A stretch of DNA of 64,000 bases from NCBI GenBank assembly GCA_030374805.1, contig JARGSG010000191.1, positions 434,001 to 498,000 on the forward strand. Reading direction: 5' to 3'. The notes below the pieces were generated by a model. The model searched no databases, was not told where the DNA came from, and saw only the letters and a program-made list of their open reading frames with translations. The translations under genes and the position numbers were made by a program. This DNA comes from Gracilaria gracilis. Lineage: Eukaryota > Rhodophyta > Florideophyceae > Gracilariales > Gracilariaceae. Of the stretch, positions 12,070 to 21,431 are shown piece by piece. Within the stretch, counting starts at the first letter, position 1; every line of letters starts with the position of its first letter.

Positions 12070-12855
12070 CGCCCCACTTGAGGGATTCCCATGACTTAGT
12101 TATTTCCGACATGTCGGCTGGGTTAATTATGACTACATACGATGGCCACGTTGGTGGATGGGACACGTGGGACACGGCAGAGTCCAGGAGGTTGGCACAG
12201 TATGGCTGGTAATTCTGCACCCTTTATGGGGGTATTCTAGATTATTATGGTATTTACCGTACAGTACGGGAGGCGAGCTACACTACTTAGTGCGCCGGAA
12301 ACTCTGCCGTCGCACCTAGTAAACCTCCCCCAACCAGGGTTTTGGTTCTAGATTGCTTCTCCTTCGGCGGTACTCAACTCCTCCTTGGAGGGATATCCCG
12401 TAGCCTACGGACTGTCTATTCTCCCTTCATCCCCTAAACGAACCCACTATTAGGAGTATTTACCAATCGCTGTCGCGTTCGCCCTTGTATAAGGTTTCCA
12501 CCGGCTTTGCCGTATCCTTAACCATATCTTGTGGACGCCCCTTTTCCTTTTCTTTCCTTTCGCTTTTTCGCCTTGCTTTTGGTTAATTACTCCGCCACTC
12601 GCAGCCTGTGCTGACACCGCGTCGCACTCGCCACAGTGTGGACACTTCATCTCCTTGGTAGATAACACACAGACGCCGCTCACGCGGAATACCTTCTTGT
12701 CTCACCTTCCTACGCTCGTCGTGAAGGGTGACCTCGGCCTTACACCCCGACTTAGTCGTGTCATCCCTGGAAGGCTTCTGCTTGCTGTGCCACCTCGTGT
12801 GAGGAAGATCCCGAACGCCTTCGTGGCTCTTTCCCCATTGAGGCATTGCACTACA
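12060..12855 (+). repeat. 3' LTR of the chromovirus
   Basis: The 796-base repeat starts TGAAGTGCAACGCC and ends GCACTACA. It matches 1402-2197 over its whole length with scattered substitutions. The following bases TCGCG (12856-12860) are the presumed target duplication, and the pogo transposase sequence resumes immediately after. Confidence 0.85.
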
Positions 12856-14024
12856 TCGCGGTGCAATTCTCACGCCGACTCTGGTGTGTTTCCACTTCTT
12901 TCTCAATCTCCCGTAGTAGTAATCTTCTATACCGTGCTTTAAAAGCAGCGATGCTGCCAAGATCCATCGGTTGATGAATCGATGTGCAGTTTGGGGGAGC
13001 ATTAATCATGCTGACCCGCTCACGAACGTCGCGTAGATCAGTTCCATGTAGACCACAATTTTCTATTAAAAGCACGCATTTTTCTGAAGTAAAGGTCCTT
13101 ATTAACGGAAGAAACACATCTAAAAACCAACGACGGAACGTTACTGAGTCAGTCCAAGCGGTTTTTGGCTCAAATATGGAACAGCTGAAGAGCCTAATCT
13201 GAAACCTCTTGGGCTCTTTGCGGTGCCAATTATTGCCATCGGAAGTTTCGCGGACCCCTCCGCATTCGTGCAAACGTACGCTGTGATCCTATCTTTTTCC
13301 TACGTTGCCTTCGTTCCTCTAATAGATTCCCGATCTTCATGAAGAGAAATATACGTTCTTCGCGGTAACAGCTTGTAGAACAAACCAGTTTCGTCTACGT
13401 CGAAGATGCAATGTGGGCTGTAGTCCAATAACTTCCTTCGTATTTGAGACATTTCCGCAGCGACGGCGTGCGCCGACGCACTTCCAGCTTCTCCACAAAG
13501 TGAAACAGATCGAATAGCATATCACTTGACGAACTTTGATATCCAACCATTCGAAGCTCGAAACGAGGTCAATTTTTGTTTTTCCTCTTCGGGAAGGTTG
13601 GTATTTAGCAATGAATCTCGAATAAGCAAGGCCTTTTGATGAATAGTGGCAGTGGTAACGGGCAGTTTTGCTGACCTTGCTATTTCTAGAAAGTTTAACA
13701 GAGGTTTTTCAACATGCTGGAACGGTGGCTGACGTAAGGTTTTTGTCGTGAGTGACTGCGGGTGGGATTGAGCTTGCTCGAGGAGCGACGAGGATCCTTT
13801 TTTATGTTCGTTACTGTTCGGCGAGAAACAGAAAACTTGGCCATGATGGTGTGAGCATTTTGGCCTATCGAAAGCAATCGAGCGGCTTCAACTTGATCTG
13901 CTCGAATGAGTCGTGTGCACTTTTGGATCGCGGTGGATACGCGTTCAGCCATGTCAGATCGGCTCAAGGGCATTGGAAGTACGTCGGAAAGTGTCTCGAA
14001 GTTGACTATGGCAAAGTGCTGCAC
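12856..14024 (-). pseudogene. pogo/Tigger transposase, DNA-binding and DDE parts
   Basis: On the minus strand the order is: an N-terminal helix-turn-helix (ARLLSIGQNAHTIMAKFSV, then SRRTVTNIKK; 13695-14024), then in shifted frames the hallmark DETGLFYKLLPRRTY near 13400, a SAKLPMAIIG stretch near 13220, and the second and third catalytic regions (VLLIENCGLHG, PPNCTSIHQPMDLGSI; 12851-13273). In the second region the expected LLLDN has become LLIEN, so a catalytic Asp appears replaced by Glu. Frameshifts and a stop separate the parts. The C-terminus is at 756-1401. Family activity is cut-and-paste transposition at TA sites. Confidence 0.8.
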
Positions 14025-14498
14025 TCGCTTTTTGTCTCACCCGGCAATCCCTGCATACGGACCTATCCCACCCTCCCGCACCGGCACCACCCCTCCGGTT
14101 GTGCCAAGTGCTGAGGGGTAGCACTAATTAGAGGATAGCAATACTCAAAATGGCACTATTGCGTGACCCCCCCCCCCCCCCCCCTGTATCTCAAACTGTA
14201 AACTCGGCGTAACGCAACTAGAGTCGACACATTGCAGCCCAAACTTGTTGTACTGTCAGTCTACAACCTGTTCCATACAGTAATAGACGAGTAACACCTG
14301 TACATGCAGAATTCAACTACAATAGACAAAGAAGTAAACAAAGTTTTTATATATTTACGAGACTTTATAACAGCATTTCATTTCAAATCTCATTTTGGGT
14401 CAAACCAAAACACATTGGGCCAACCTGAAATGATAGTTAGGTAGAGAGTCCTCCTCCGCATCAATCTGCTCCTCAATAACCAACATTACCCCTTCATA

Positions 14499-15510
14499 AT
14501 GCCCAGAGGAAAGCTTTTAATAGCCAAAGAAAAGAGTGTTATTTTCGCTCACCAATCCCATGACCTATCAAATCAAGAGAATGTGGACGCCATGAAACGT
14601 CACCATACGACGAAACAACACTTTCTCATGCGTGCCCAACACTCGCAGCAAAAAAATTGGGAGGCCCGTAACCCAAAACTTTCGGAAATGACAAAAAAAA
14701 TTATAGTCCGAGAGCTCATAATGCACAAATTTAATGCGAGACAAGTTCTGAAGAAATATGGTCTGAATATTAGCGTCCGCCACATTCAACAGATTTTGAA
14801 AAAAGTGCCGTACTTAAAGTACAGGTCAATGGCGAACTCAATTTAGATGCATCGAGCTCATAAAACGAAGCGTGTTTCGTAGGCTCGAAAAACTTTACGT
14901 TTCGATTCCGTGAAGTGAAAAAAAAGTCATCTTTTCAGACGAAAAGAAGTTTAATCTAGATGGTTCCGATGGCTTTTCGTCTTATTGGCATTGTCTAAGA
15001 AATAAAAGGGAGGTCTTTACACAGAAGTATAATGGAAGAAGTTCGCTGATGGTGTGGGCTGCAATTTCGTACTATTGACCTAGATATGTGGCTGGTTTTG
15101 AGGGTTTTATAAATTTTACTACCTACACTAAAGTGTTAGAGAAGGAATTATTACCGTTTGCAGCTGAAGCGCTGGGAAAAAATTTGGTTTTCATGCGGGA
15201 TGGAGCTAGTCCTCATTGTACCAAGGCCACCACAAAGTGGTTAGCTCAGCATAATGTAACCCTATTGGATTGGCCCGCAAAGAGTCCAGACCTAAATATC
15301 ATTTAAAATGTTTGGGGCTGGCTTGCATGCCATGTGTACGAGGTTCACCATCAATTCCACTTGGTGGAAGAGTTGGCCCACACAATTGATCACGTGTGGA
15401 ATCAGTTGCCTTTGGAATACGTTAAGAGGTTGTATCATTCTATTCCAGACCGTCTAATGTCAGTAATTGAAAAAAAGGTGCAATCATTAGCTCTTAGTGC
15501 AATACTACAG
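14499..15510 (+). pseudogene. Tc1-like DD34E transposase, decayed
   Basis: The first 115 codons from ATG 14499 form the helix-turn-helix region (ITEM-like ending IQQILKKVPYLKY). After a stop at 14844, the catalytic part continues in other frames: SDEKKFNLDG (first Asp, about 14935), FMRDGASPHCT (second Asp, about 15195) and WPAKSPDLNII followed by NVWG. Thirty-four residues after the second Asp, where the family has its catalytic Glu, there is a TAA codon (15304-15306). At least one more stop (TGA, about 15077) is present. It belongs to the enclosing 632-15733 element. Confidence 0.85.
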
Positions 15511-15735
15511 TGATATTACTGTTGCTGATGGTATAAGAATTCCCTGATATAAGTTAATTTTGTTTTGTTTTTCTGTTGTATTGTTCTTCATTATTCAGAT
15601 AGCGCTGTATAATTACATTACTATAGAGGTCTGAAGCTACTACATATGGATGCGGCTGGAGTATCTCCCAAACGGCTTCCTACTGACGTGAAGCGTTTTC
15701 GATCCTTCTGAGATATAGAAATTTCGACCACTGTA

Positions 15736-16790
15736 GTTTACCACATACGATAGGGACTCTACCGTGTACCATCAGTAGACCGCCGACGACGAAAAAGAAA
15801 GAGAGAGATTGCGAGAAATTTTTCAAGGTTGCGCAGCGGCAGAGCGTAAGCACTTCAAAAGGCGTGGTCCTCTTTCGAGGACGTCGAACGGGCACTAACG
15901 GGGATGCCTCTGGGCTACTCTGCGGTCGTGTTCCGCGCAAGCTCCCGGGCTGGACTGCGAGTCGCAGCCCGATATTTATTGCCTGGCCTTCATCTGGCCC
16001 AAAGAAAGCTTCGACCTATCAAAATAATCCCAAAAACCACCCGTTGGCCGAAGACGGAAACGTCACTGCGGCGCAAAAGAACAGGCCAACCTAAATCCTC
16101 GGTGCTTCATAGCCGTTGCAAAACGTAAAAGGCTCAACAATCAACCCGCACTGTGCGTAAAGCATACAATAGAAAACATTGGTTCCCATTCTTATTTCTC
16201 ACCAGCAAACGACCGTAATGAACCAAACGACGACAAAACGTGTAGACGAACGACGTTACCGCAATAAATACTGAAATCTATCACAATAGCTGGCACCGAG
16301 CGTTAAGACGGTAACAATAGCCAGCGGCGCGACGCAGTCAAAAGCCGGACCTCATCTGTGTTGTCTTTGAGCAGTGGTAATGCAGACGGAAGTGGCGCTA
16401 TGCTAGTGAGCGAAAAGGAGGCGAAAAACGATGCATGCGGAAGTTCATTTGTTTAAAGTCTACCCAATTATGTGGTCAATCGGCGCTTTGTCTGGACTAT
16501 TAAATGATTGTTTCTACGCATCTGGTCAACGAGGAGGGGGAAAACGCACGTTATGCAAGATTGATTAGAAAACGATGTACATTCGTGTGAAAGACACCCT
16601 GTCCATTCCAGGCAGTTCTATCACGCCCGAAAGTCAAACTTCGCAGATCGGGTTGGCCAACATTCAAATCCGGTTGCCCTACTGTGACGATGCGATCGGG
16701 ACTTTCAATAAATGACTACGCGCACACTGCAAAGCCAATACCAACAAGTTCATCAACTTCGATGAGATAGGCGCGCACGAAGAAGACAAT
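15736..16790. other. Stretch with no recognisable gene
   Basis: This stretch lies to the right of the Tc1 element. Open frames here are short and lack recognisable motifs. A GA-rich run (about 15789-15812) is the only compositional feature noted. I see no tRNA, repeat array or promoter that I can defend. Confidence 0.5.
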
Positions 16791-17359
16791 GCGTCACGTG
16801 ATGAGATTCTTGTGGACAGGCCAGTGTACTGTGTTAGCCTTGACGGGGAGTGTATGCGCGCCGCGTTGGCGAACGCATTATTTCTCATTGATGGGCCTCT
16901 GGTGGCATCGGAATTACTGGAAAAAGGGCCAGTAAAATTTTCCAAAGTCGTCGATGTGGGTACTTGGCTTCAAAAGCACATGCGAGTTTATCGCGTTCGA
17001 AGAGTACCAGGCACACTCGATCTGGCAGCGTGGCTATTGACTGAAGCCAGAGGCGTGTACATTGTGAAACTTCTTGGCGCGAACAGTAGACAAGAACACT
17101 CAAACCACGTTTTGGGGTTCGACTGCAACCGCGATTGGTCATGGATTGCGTTGAGCGATTTGCATTGCGTATGGGCAAGAAGGTCTTTGAAACATGTGTG
17201 GGTGGGTCTTTCAAATTGAAAGCCTTCGGAGATGTTCTCGAAGTCGAGAGCCAGAAGCAGATAGGTAATAACAAGAAAAACAATCATAAGATGAACTTGA
17301 AGAAGCAGAAAGAACGGAGGATCAAGAAGAGAAGAATTCAGAGAAGGAGAGAAATGTGA
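16791..17359 (+). pseudogene. Fragment of an unrecognised protein with a Cys...His pattern and a Lys/Arg-rich tail
   Basis: An open stretch of about 140 codons contains YCVSLDGECMRAALANALFL and, about 85 residues later, HSNHVLGFDCNRDW. A Cys in a helix start followed by His and Asp in a strand is the arrangement of papain-fold peptidases, but that is only a pattern resemblance. Near 17135 the sense appears to continue in another frame (VMDCVERFALRMGKKVFETC) and ends in a very basic tail (KKQKERRIKKRRIQRRREM). No ATG is present upstream in frame before a stop. It is therefore a broken gene, possibly from a mobile element; I do not assign a function. Confidence 0.35.
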
Positions 17360-17406
17360 GTAATGAAGGTTGTTATCAGCGACGACGAGAACGAGTACAA
17401 ACCTTA

Positions 17407-18108
17407 CTATGAAGACTGCATGCAATATGCCGAGATGAATGTTTCTCTTGTGATCCTTCCATGGACCATAGCTTGGTTGAGTTCAGGGTCATTTCTAAGT
17501 TTTGCTACGTTAACGCGTCGGCGCAGTTCTGTCTTCCGGGAGTCCATGGTATCATCAATATCTCCTTGCTCTCGAAAGAGTCTCTTATGCGACAAACGGT
17601 GGGACGAAGGCGATAGTCCTTCCCTTCGTGAAGAGCTGTCGTAGTTGAGTACAATCTTTTTGAGTCAACGGTGAGAATGAACTGAAGTGAGAGTGTTGCT
17701 GCGTACAGAACTTTGGGCCTTTCGCCCATTAGGGGTCCACTGTCAGCGGACGTTGCCTTAGCTAGGATTTCAGATCCAATGGACGAGAATGAGACTCTTT
17801 GTGGCTTACAGCTCAACCAGTCAATTGAATAGAAAACAACACAATCACCCCTCCCCCCCAGGCACGAAGATTCCTGAGATGGAGCATGTTTTGCCGTACG
17901 AAGAGCTTTCTTGGCTGGCATCGGAGAATGCAATGTAAGAAGATGTTTTCAAGGTTTTGGGTGAGCAGAGGTTATCTGTAGAGAAAGCGACTTGATTTCT
18001 GTGAGCATCGTCTGTGTTCTGCAAAGTGAAATACTGGGTGCTATGTGTGGAATAGTGGCTATTTTTAGGCCTATTTTGGCCGCGCGAGGGGGTGGCAGAG
18101 GCTGGCAC
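17407..18108 (-). pseudogene. Ty1/copia-type RNase H and polyprotein tail, fragment
   Basis: Minus-strand pieces read IAFSDASQESSSYGKTCSIS, then RVSFSSIGSEILAKATSAD, then LTVDSKRLYSTTTALHEGKD and IPWTPGRQNCADALT. This is the order of the terminal RNase H domain of copia-class polyproteins, where a 'D..S..E' set and a closing 'vPg..N.AD.lTK' motif occur. Frames change at least once and no LTR was found. It is a relic, and the surrounding bases do not show which element it came from. Confidence 0.6.
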
Positions 18109-18424
18109 TCAAAAAATTAAGAAATTTTGGAATATTGTAGTCCATCTCGCGCAGTTTATTGCTTGGGTCTCCTAGTACTTTGGGAGGTTCTCCTTGAAAC
18201 CCACCTGAACTCCATTCTTTTCCACGACCCTCCCCCAATTCTGCAGCCGTGCTAGTTCCAATTTCCATTTCGCCCGAAAATGCGAAGCATTTTGCAACCC
18301 AGCCACCCTGAAACATCGGCTCATTCCTCCCCATCTCATCTCCTCTCAACACTACCACCCCATACCATTCTTCACGCCCTCCTCGCAGCTCACGCGTTCG
18401 GATCCTCCGTCTCCGTCTCCTCAA
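18071..18424 (-). other. Possible 3' continuation of the coiled-coil gene in another frame
   Basis: The frame of 117 codons overlaps the end of the coiled-coil gene and starts in its Arg-rich coding overlap (MRRRRRRIRTRELRGG). It has no motif I recognise. It could be a spliced or frameshifted extension, or chance. It is listed because the overlap is on the same strand. Confidence 0.2.
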
Positions 18425-19385
18425 ACGTCATCTCGTAGAAGTTCCGCGGGCAGCTCTTCCCATTCTCATACACCCGCCTCGCCCCGGAACGACTTCCCAT
18501 TCCTCCCATCCTCCGCTTCTCCTGCTCTTCCAGTATGCGCTCCGCAGTCCGCGCCGCATGCGCCGCGCTCCGAAACCCAGTCAACGTCGGTACCCCCAGC
18601 CCCGTCCGCACCGCCTCTCCCGCCACCTTTCCTGCCTCCTTGCGTCTCTTCTTCAAGCGACTACGCCCCTTCTTAGTCTTCTGCGTCACAGGCGACCCCT
18701 TCTCAACCTTCACTTCCCTCTTTGCGCCGCTTCCTCCTACCTCCCCTCCTGTCCCCGTCAGCATCCCCTTCATCTCCACCAACAACAACCGCGCCCTTTC
18801 CACCTGTCCAATCTGCTTCTCCAGCACCTCCACCCTCGCCTTCAGCATCTCATTCTCCTCCGTCAGCTCCCTTATCTCCTTCCCCACGCATTCCACCATC
18901 CCATCCGCATGATGTCCAACCGCCATTCCCAGCTCCTTCAACCCTTTCCGCAGACTCGATATCGCCTCCAACGACACCCCATTCTCCTCTTCACTCAACA
19001 CCACCCCTCTCATCTTCCCCATACTCTCCGCAATACAGTCATCCAATCGCTCCTTCACCACAACGCCCAAAAACCTCACCCGCTCTTTCATTTCCACCGT
19101 AAACCTCTCCGCCTTACCCCCCGCTCCACCTCCACCCTCCATGTGCTCCCCAATTTCCAACTCGCTCAGGTGCACCGCCCCTTTCCTCCCCATCCCATCC
19201 TCATTCCCCTTCTTCTCCACCACCGTCGACCCCCCGTCCGCACTCTCTTTCTTCCCCACAGCCACAACCTCCTCCTCCCGTGGCCCTCCACCCACCGGAG
19301 CAACCTCGGCGTCTTCCCGCTTCGGAGACGGCGTCCCTGGGATCTCCTTCCCTTCCAGAAGCGCAAGAAGCTCCTCGTCGTTCAC
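18390..19385 (-). CDS. Coiled-coil protein of unknown function
   Basis: An open frame of about 330 codons encodes an acidic N-terminus (NDEELLALLEGKEIPGTPSP), a Gly/Lys-rich linker, a Leu/Glu/Val heptad region around residues 105-215 (ELTEENEMLKARVEVLEKQI), then a basic patch (KKGRSRLKKRRKEAGK) and a helix with Ala-rich repeats (RSAAHAARTAERILEEQEKR). The frame has no ATG before an upstream stop; the apparent start is a GTG. Either a first exon lies upstream or the 5' end is lost. An overlapping frame continues at 18071-18424. Such coiled-coil proteins occur both as host scaffolds and as retroelement ORF1 products; nothing here decides between them. Confidence 0.5.
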   Translation of the reverse strand: MNDEELLALLEGKEIPGTPSPKREDAEVAPVGGGPREEEVVAVGKKESADGGSTVVEKKGNEDGMGRKGAVHLSELEIGEHMEGGGGAGGKAERFTVEMKERVRFLGVVVKERLDDCIAESMGKMRGVVLSEEENGVSLEAISSLRKGLKELGMAVGHHADGMVECVGKEIRELTEENEMLKARVEVLEKQIGQVERARLLLVEMKGMLTGTGGEVGGSGAKREVKVEKGSPVTQKTKKGRSRLKKRRKEAGKVAGEAVRTGLGVPTLTGFRSAAHAARTAERILEEQEKRRMGGMGSRSGARRVYENGKSCPRNFYEMTFEETETEDPNA

Positions 19386-19643
19386 GTATCCGTTCGCCCT
19401 CTTCGGAAATCCAAGAGTTCACGGCAATCAAGAATTCGGCGCGATACCGTGCAATCGACGCGGTCTTCGTTGTCCGTGCCACCGCCAGCGCGCACGGCAT
19501 ATATCTGCAACCATAATTTCCCCCTTTCTGTTCCCACCGGTTTTGCGCCAAAACCCTCACTGTACTGTACGCCTCGCCACCACTCCACTATTTAAGCCCC
19601 ACCCTGTCTCCTCTGACGCTTGCACATCCTCTTCACTCACCCC

Positions 19644-20265
19644 GTCTTGACCGGCGATGTGTTCTTCTTCTGCCATAACCTCACGCGTTTATGGCAAAAG
19701 CAAAAAACGTCGTCAGTCGAGACGAAGTGCCTCGTTAGTGGCGATAGTCTGTACATTAGTTCGGCCCTCCACCCGCTTCGTCTCGACCGGGGACGTGTTC
19801 TTCTTCTGCCATAACCTCACGCGTTTGTGGCAAAAGAAAAAGACGTCTCCAGTCGAGACCAGGGGCCTCGTTAGTCGCGATAGTCTGTACGATAGTTCCG
19901 CCCTCTAGCCACCTCGTCTTGACGGGCGATTTGTTCTTCTTCTGCCATAACCACGTGAGGTTATGGCAAAAGAACAATATGTCGCGAGTCGAGACCAGGT
20001 GGCTACTTAGTCGCGATAGTCTGTACAATAGTTCGGCCCTACAGCGGCCTCGTCTTCACCGGCGACGTGTTCTTTTTCTGCCACAACCTCATGCGGTTGT
20101 CACAGAACAGAAAGACGTCGCCAGTCGAGACCAGGTGCCTCGTTAGTTGTGATAGTCAGTACAATAGTTCGGCCCTCCACCCGCCTCTTCTCGACCGGGG
20201 ACGTGTTTTTCTTCAGCCATAACCTCACGTGGTTATGACAAAAACAGAACACGTTCAAAAGCCGA
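19644..20265. repeat. Five-copy 136-bp tandem repeat, each unit able to fold into a long hairpin
   Basis: Unit starts are at 19644, 19780, 19916, 20052 and 20188, spaced by exactly 136 bases. Within each unit about 80 bases form an inverted repeat. One arm begins GTCTTGACCGGCGATGTG and contains TTCTGCCATAACC. The other arm is its complement, GGTTATGGCA onward to GTCGAGAC. The spacer (GCCTCGTTAGTCGCGATAGT region) is also conserved between units. Copies differ by scattered substitutions, several of them compensated in the opposite arm. The array lies between the 5' side of the coiled-coil gene and the 3' end of the epimerase gene. Confidence 0.9.
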
Positions 20266-20998
20266 GGCGAATGTTTAGCTCTAGTGCTCCTTCTACAGTA
20301 CAGTTCAATAGTCGAAAATAAGCTATGACATGGGCGGGTTCAGACGAGCAGAATATAGCAGTTCCCGCTACCAAAATGGTGGCGCCGGCTTCGACCACTC
20401 CCCTCACAGTCCTCAGTCCAATACCTCCATCCACTTGTATCCATATCCATGGATACATCTCTCGTGCATGGCGCACCTTATCAACAACACTTCCCATAAA
20501 CGGTGGCCCCCCAAATCCTGGCTCTACCGCCATGAGCAACAACATGTCCACAACCCCTTCCTCTATAATTGGTTCAACGACCTTTACAGGAGTGCTGGGA
20601 CGGAGCGCAATCTCAATCCACATCCCCTTGGATCTAATTCCTCTACAAACCTCCTTCGCTACCATACTCTCCTCCTTAGTAAGTCCGTTGCACGGTTCCA
20701 ACGATTTACATACACTTTCGATATGAAACGTGACTCCATTCGCGCCGGATTCAGCAAAATCGGCTATCCATTGACCAGGGTCCGATACCATCAAGTGGCA
20801 CTCTAGAAACAGACTGGTGTGCCTCCGGAGGGCTCTCACTACAGGCGGTCCGACAGTAAGGTCCGGCACAAAATGTCCATCCATCACATCTATATGTAGC
20901 CAGTCCGCTCCAGCTCTTCTCATCTTAGCCGCCTCTTCCGAGAGTCGAGCAAAGTCGGATGCCGGAATAGATGGAGCTACAATCAAACGGGACTCCAT
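20255..20998 (-). CDS. RPE: Ribulose-phosphate 3-epimerase
   Basis: The 247-codon gene starts at ATG 20998 (MESRLIVAPSIPASDFARLS), the usual start context of the family. It interconverts ribulose 5-phosphate and xylulose 5-phosphate in the Calvin cycle and pentose-phosphate pathway. The TIM-barrel signatures are in order: WLHIDVMDGHFVPDLTVGP (His and Asp metal ligands), ECHLMVSDPG (His ligand), MAVEPGFGG (phosphate and active-site loop) and IQVDGGIG (catalytic Asp), then AGTAIF. The length fits the family (220-250). There is no obvious plastid transit peptide, so a cytosolic form is more likely. GVLNPGTP of most homologues is IALRPSTP here and the usual VHCE is FHIES, mild divergences. The hairpin repeat array lies directly downstream and overlaps the last bases. 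Confidence 0.93.
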   Translation of the reverse strand: MESRLIVAPSIPASDFARLSEEAAKMRRAGADWLHIDVMDGHFVPDLTVGPPVVRALRRHTSLFLECHLMVSDPGQWIADFAESGANGVTFHIESVCKSLEPCNGLTKEESMVAKEVCRGIRSKGMWIEIALRPSTPVKVVEPIIEEGVVDMLLLMAVEPGFGGPPFMGSVVDKVRHAREMYPWIWIQVDGGIGLRTVRGVVEAGATILVAGTAIFCSSEPAHVIAYFRLLNCTVEGALELNIRLGF

Positions 20999-21431
20999 GC
21001 TAGATAACTTGCGTAATCCCTAAACTGCCGCAGCACCATTGCTTCGTCACAGAAGCTGCGCTTCTTTTACGGAACAAAAGCGCAAAGCAGGTAAGCTCAT
21101 CCTGAAAACTCTGTTGTCTTTATGAAGCAGAATAAGGATATATATAACCCGCAGTCGAGTTCTATGTATCCCATAAACTTGAACAGTCATAAACAAGTTC
21201 TCATTTATTATATTCCCTAAATATCCTTTCATAAAACACTCATCAGCAATCTGGAGTCTAGAATTATACCCCTCTTTTTCAACAATCACATTTCATATAT
21301 TGCGTTTAAATTCTCGAAATGCCATATTTTCCCATTCTCTGCTTACCTCTCTTTTTTATTAAAGAGCCACTACCTCTTCTAACAGACTGACGCCTCGGTT
21401 CATAATCATATCCTAGAAGTACAACTTCAAA
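20999..21431. promoter_or_regulatory. Intergenic region between two divergent genes
   Basis: The 430 bases separate the epimerase (leftward) from the ketopantoate-reductase-like gene (rightward) and must hold both promoters. It is A+T-rich around 21120-21340, with several TATA-like runs (for example GATATATATAA near 21138). No single box can be assigned with confidence. Confidence 0.35.

Larger units (their letters stand above)
1402..12855 (+). mobile_element. Ty3/gypsy chromovirus inserted in the pogo transposase gene
   Basis: Two direct repeats of equal length (796 bases) at 1402-2197 and 12060-12855 each start with TG and end with CTACA. Between them on the plus strand are Gag with a CCHC knuckle, protease, reverse transcriptase, RNase H, integrase and a chromodomain, which is the Ty3/gypsy chromovirus order. 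The 5 bases outside the ends are TCGCC (1397-1401) and TCGCG (12856-12860), a plausible duplication with one mutation. The LTR copies differ at many positions and each coding part carries stops or frameshifts, so the insertion is old. It also carries a long minus-strand gene after the chromodomain. Confidence 0.88.
652..14186 (-). mobile_element. pogo/Tigger-type element, split by an LTR retrotransposon
   Basis: The element sits between two copies of the TA dinucleotide (650-651 and 14187-14188). Its ends share CACGCAATAGTGCCA (about 662-676, and inverted near 14151-14166). The terminal bases differ: CAAAAGGATG at the left, CA followed by a run of 18 Gs (read inward on the minus strand) at the right. 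It encodes a minus-strand pogo-like transposase whose N-terminal and DDE parts are at 12856-14024 and whose tail is at 756-1401. The 11.5 kb between them is a chromovirus. It landed on a TA within the terminal repeat of the older Tc1 element. Confidence 0.85.
632..15733 (+). mobile_element. Tc1/mariner element, non-functional, with a pogo element inserted in its left terminal repeat
   Basis: The left end reads CAGTGGTCGAAATTTCTATA at 632-651. The right end is its reverse complement at 15709-15733. Both ends are flanked by TA (630-631 and 15734-15735), the Tc1/mariner target duplication. After base 651 the left repeat is interrupted and resumes at 14189 with TCTCA, which restores a 25-base match to the right end. 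The interval 652-14186 is therefore a later insertion. The autonomous core that remains is the DD34E transposase remnant at 14499-15510. Without the insertion the element would be about 1.6 kb, the usual size for this family. Confidence 0.9.

Noticed and set aside
14167-14184. Run of 18 Cs as a functional element
   Set aside because: It lies at the terminus of the pogo element and may be an expanded homopolymer or a sequencing artefact. Its length cannot be trusted.
18558-19650. Long plus-strand frames over the coiled-coil gene
   Set aside because: They are Pro/His/Ser-rich shadows of a G-rich minus-strand coding region and carry no motif.
19644-20265. Tandem array read as a CRISPR
   Set aside because: Units are 136 bases with conserved spacers as well as repeats, and the genome is eukaryotic. 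It is a tandem hairpin repeat.
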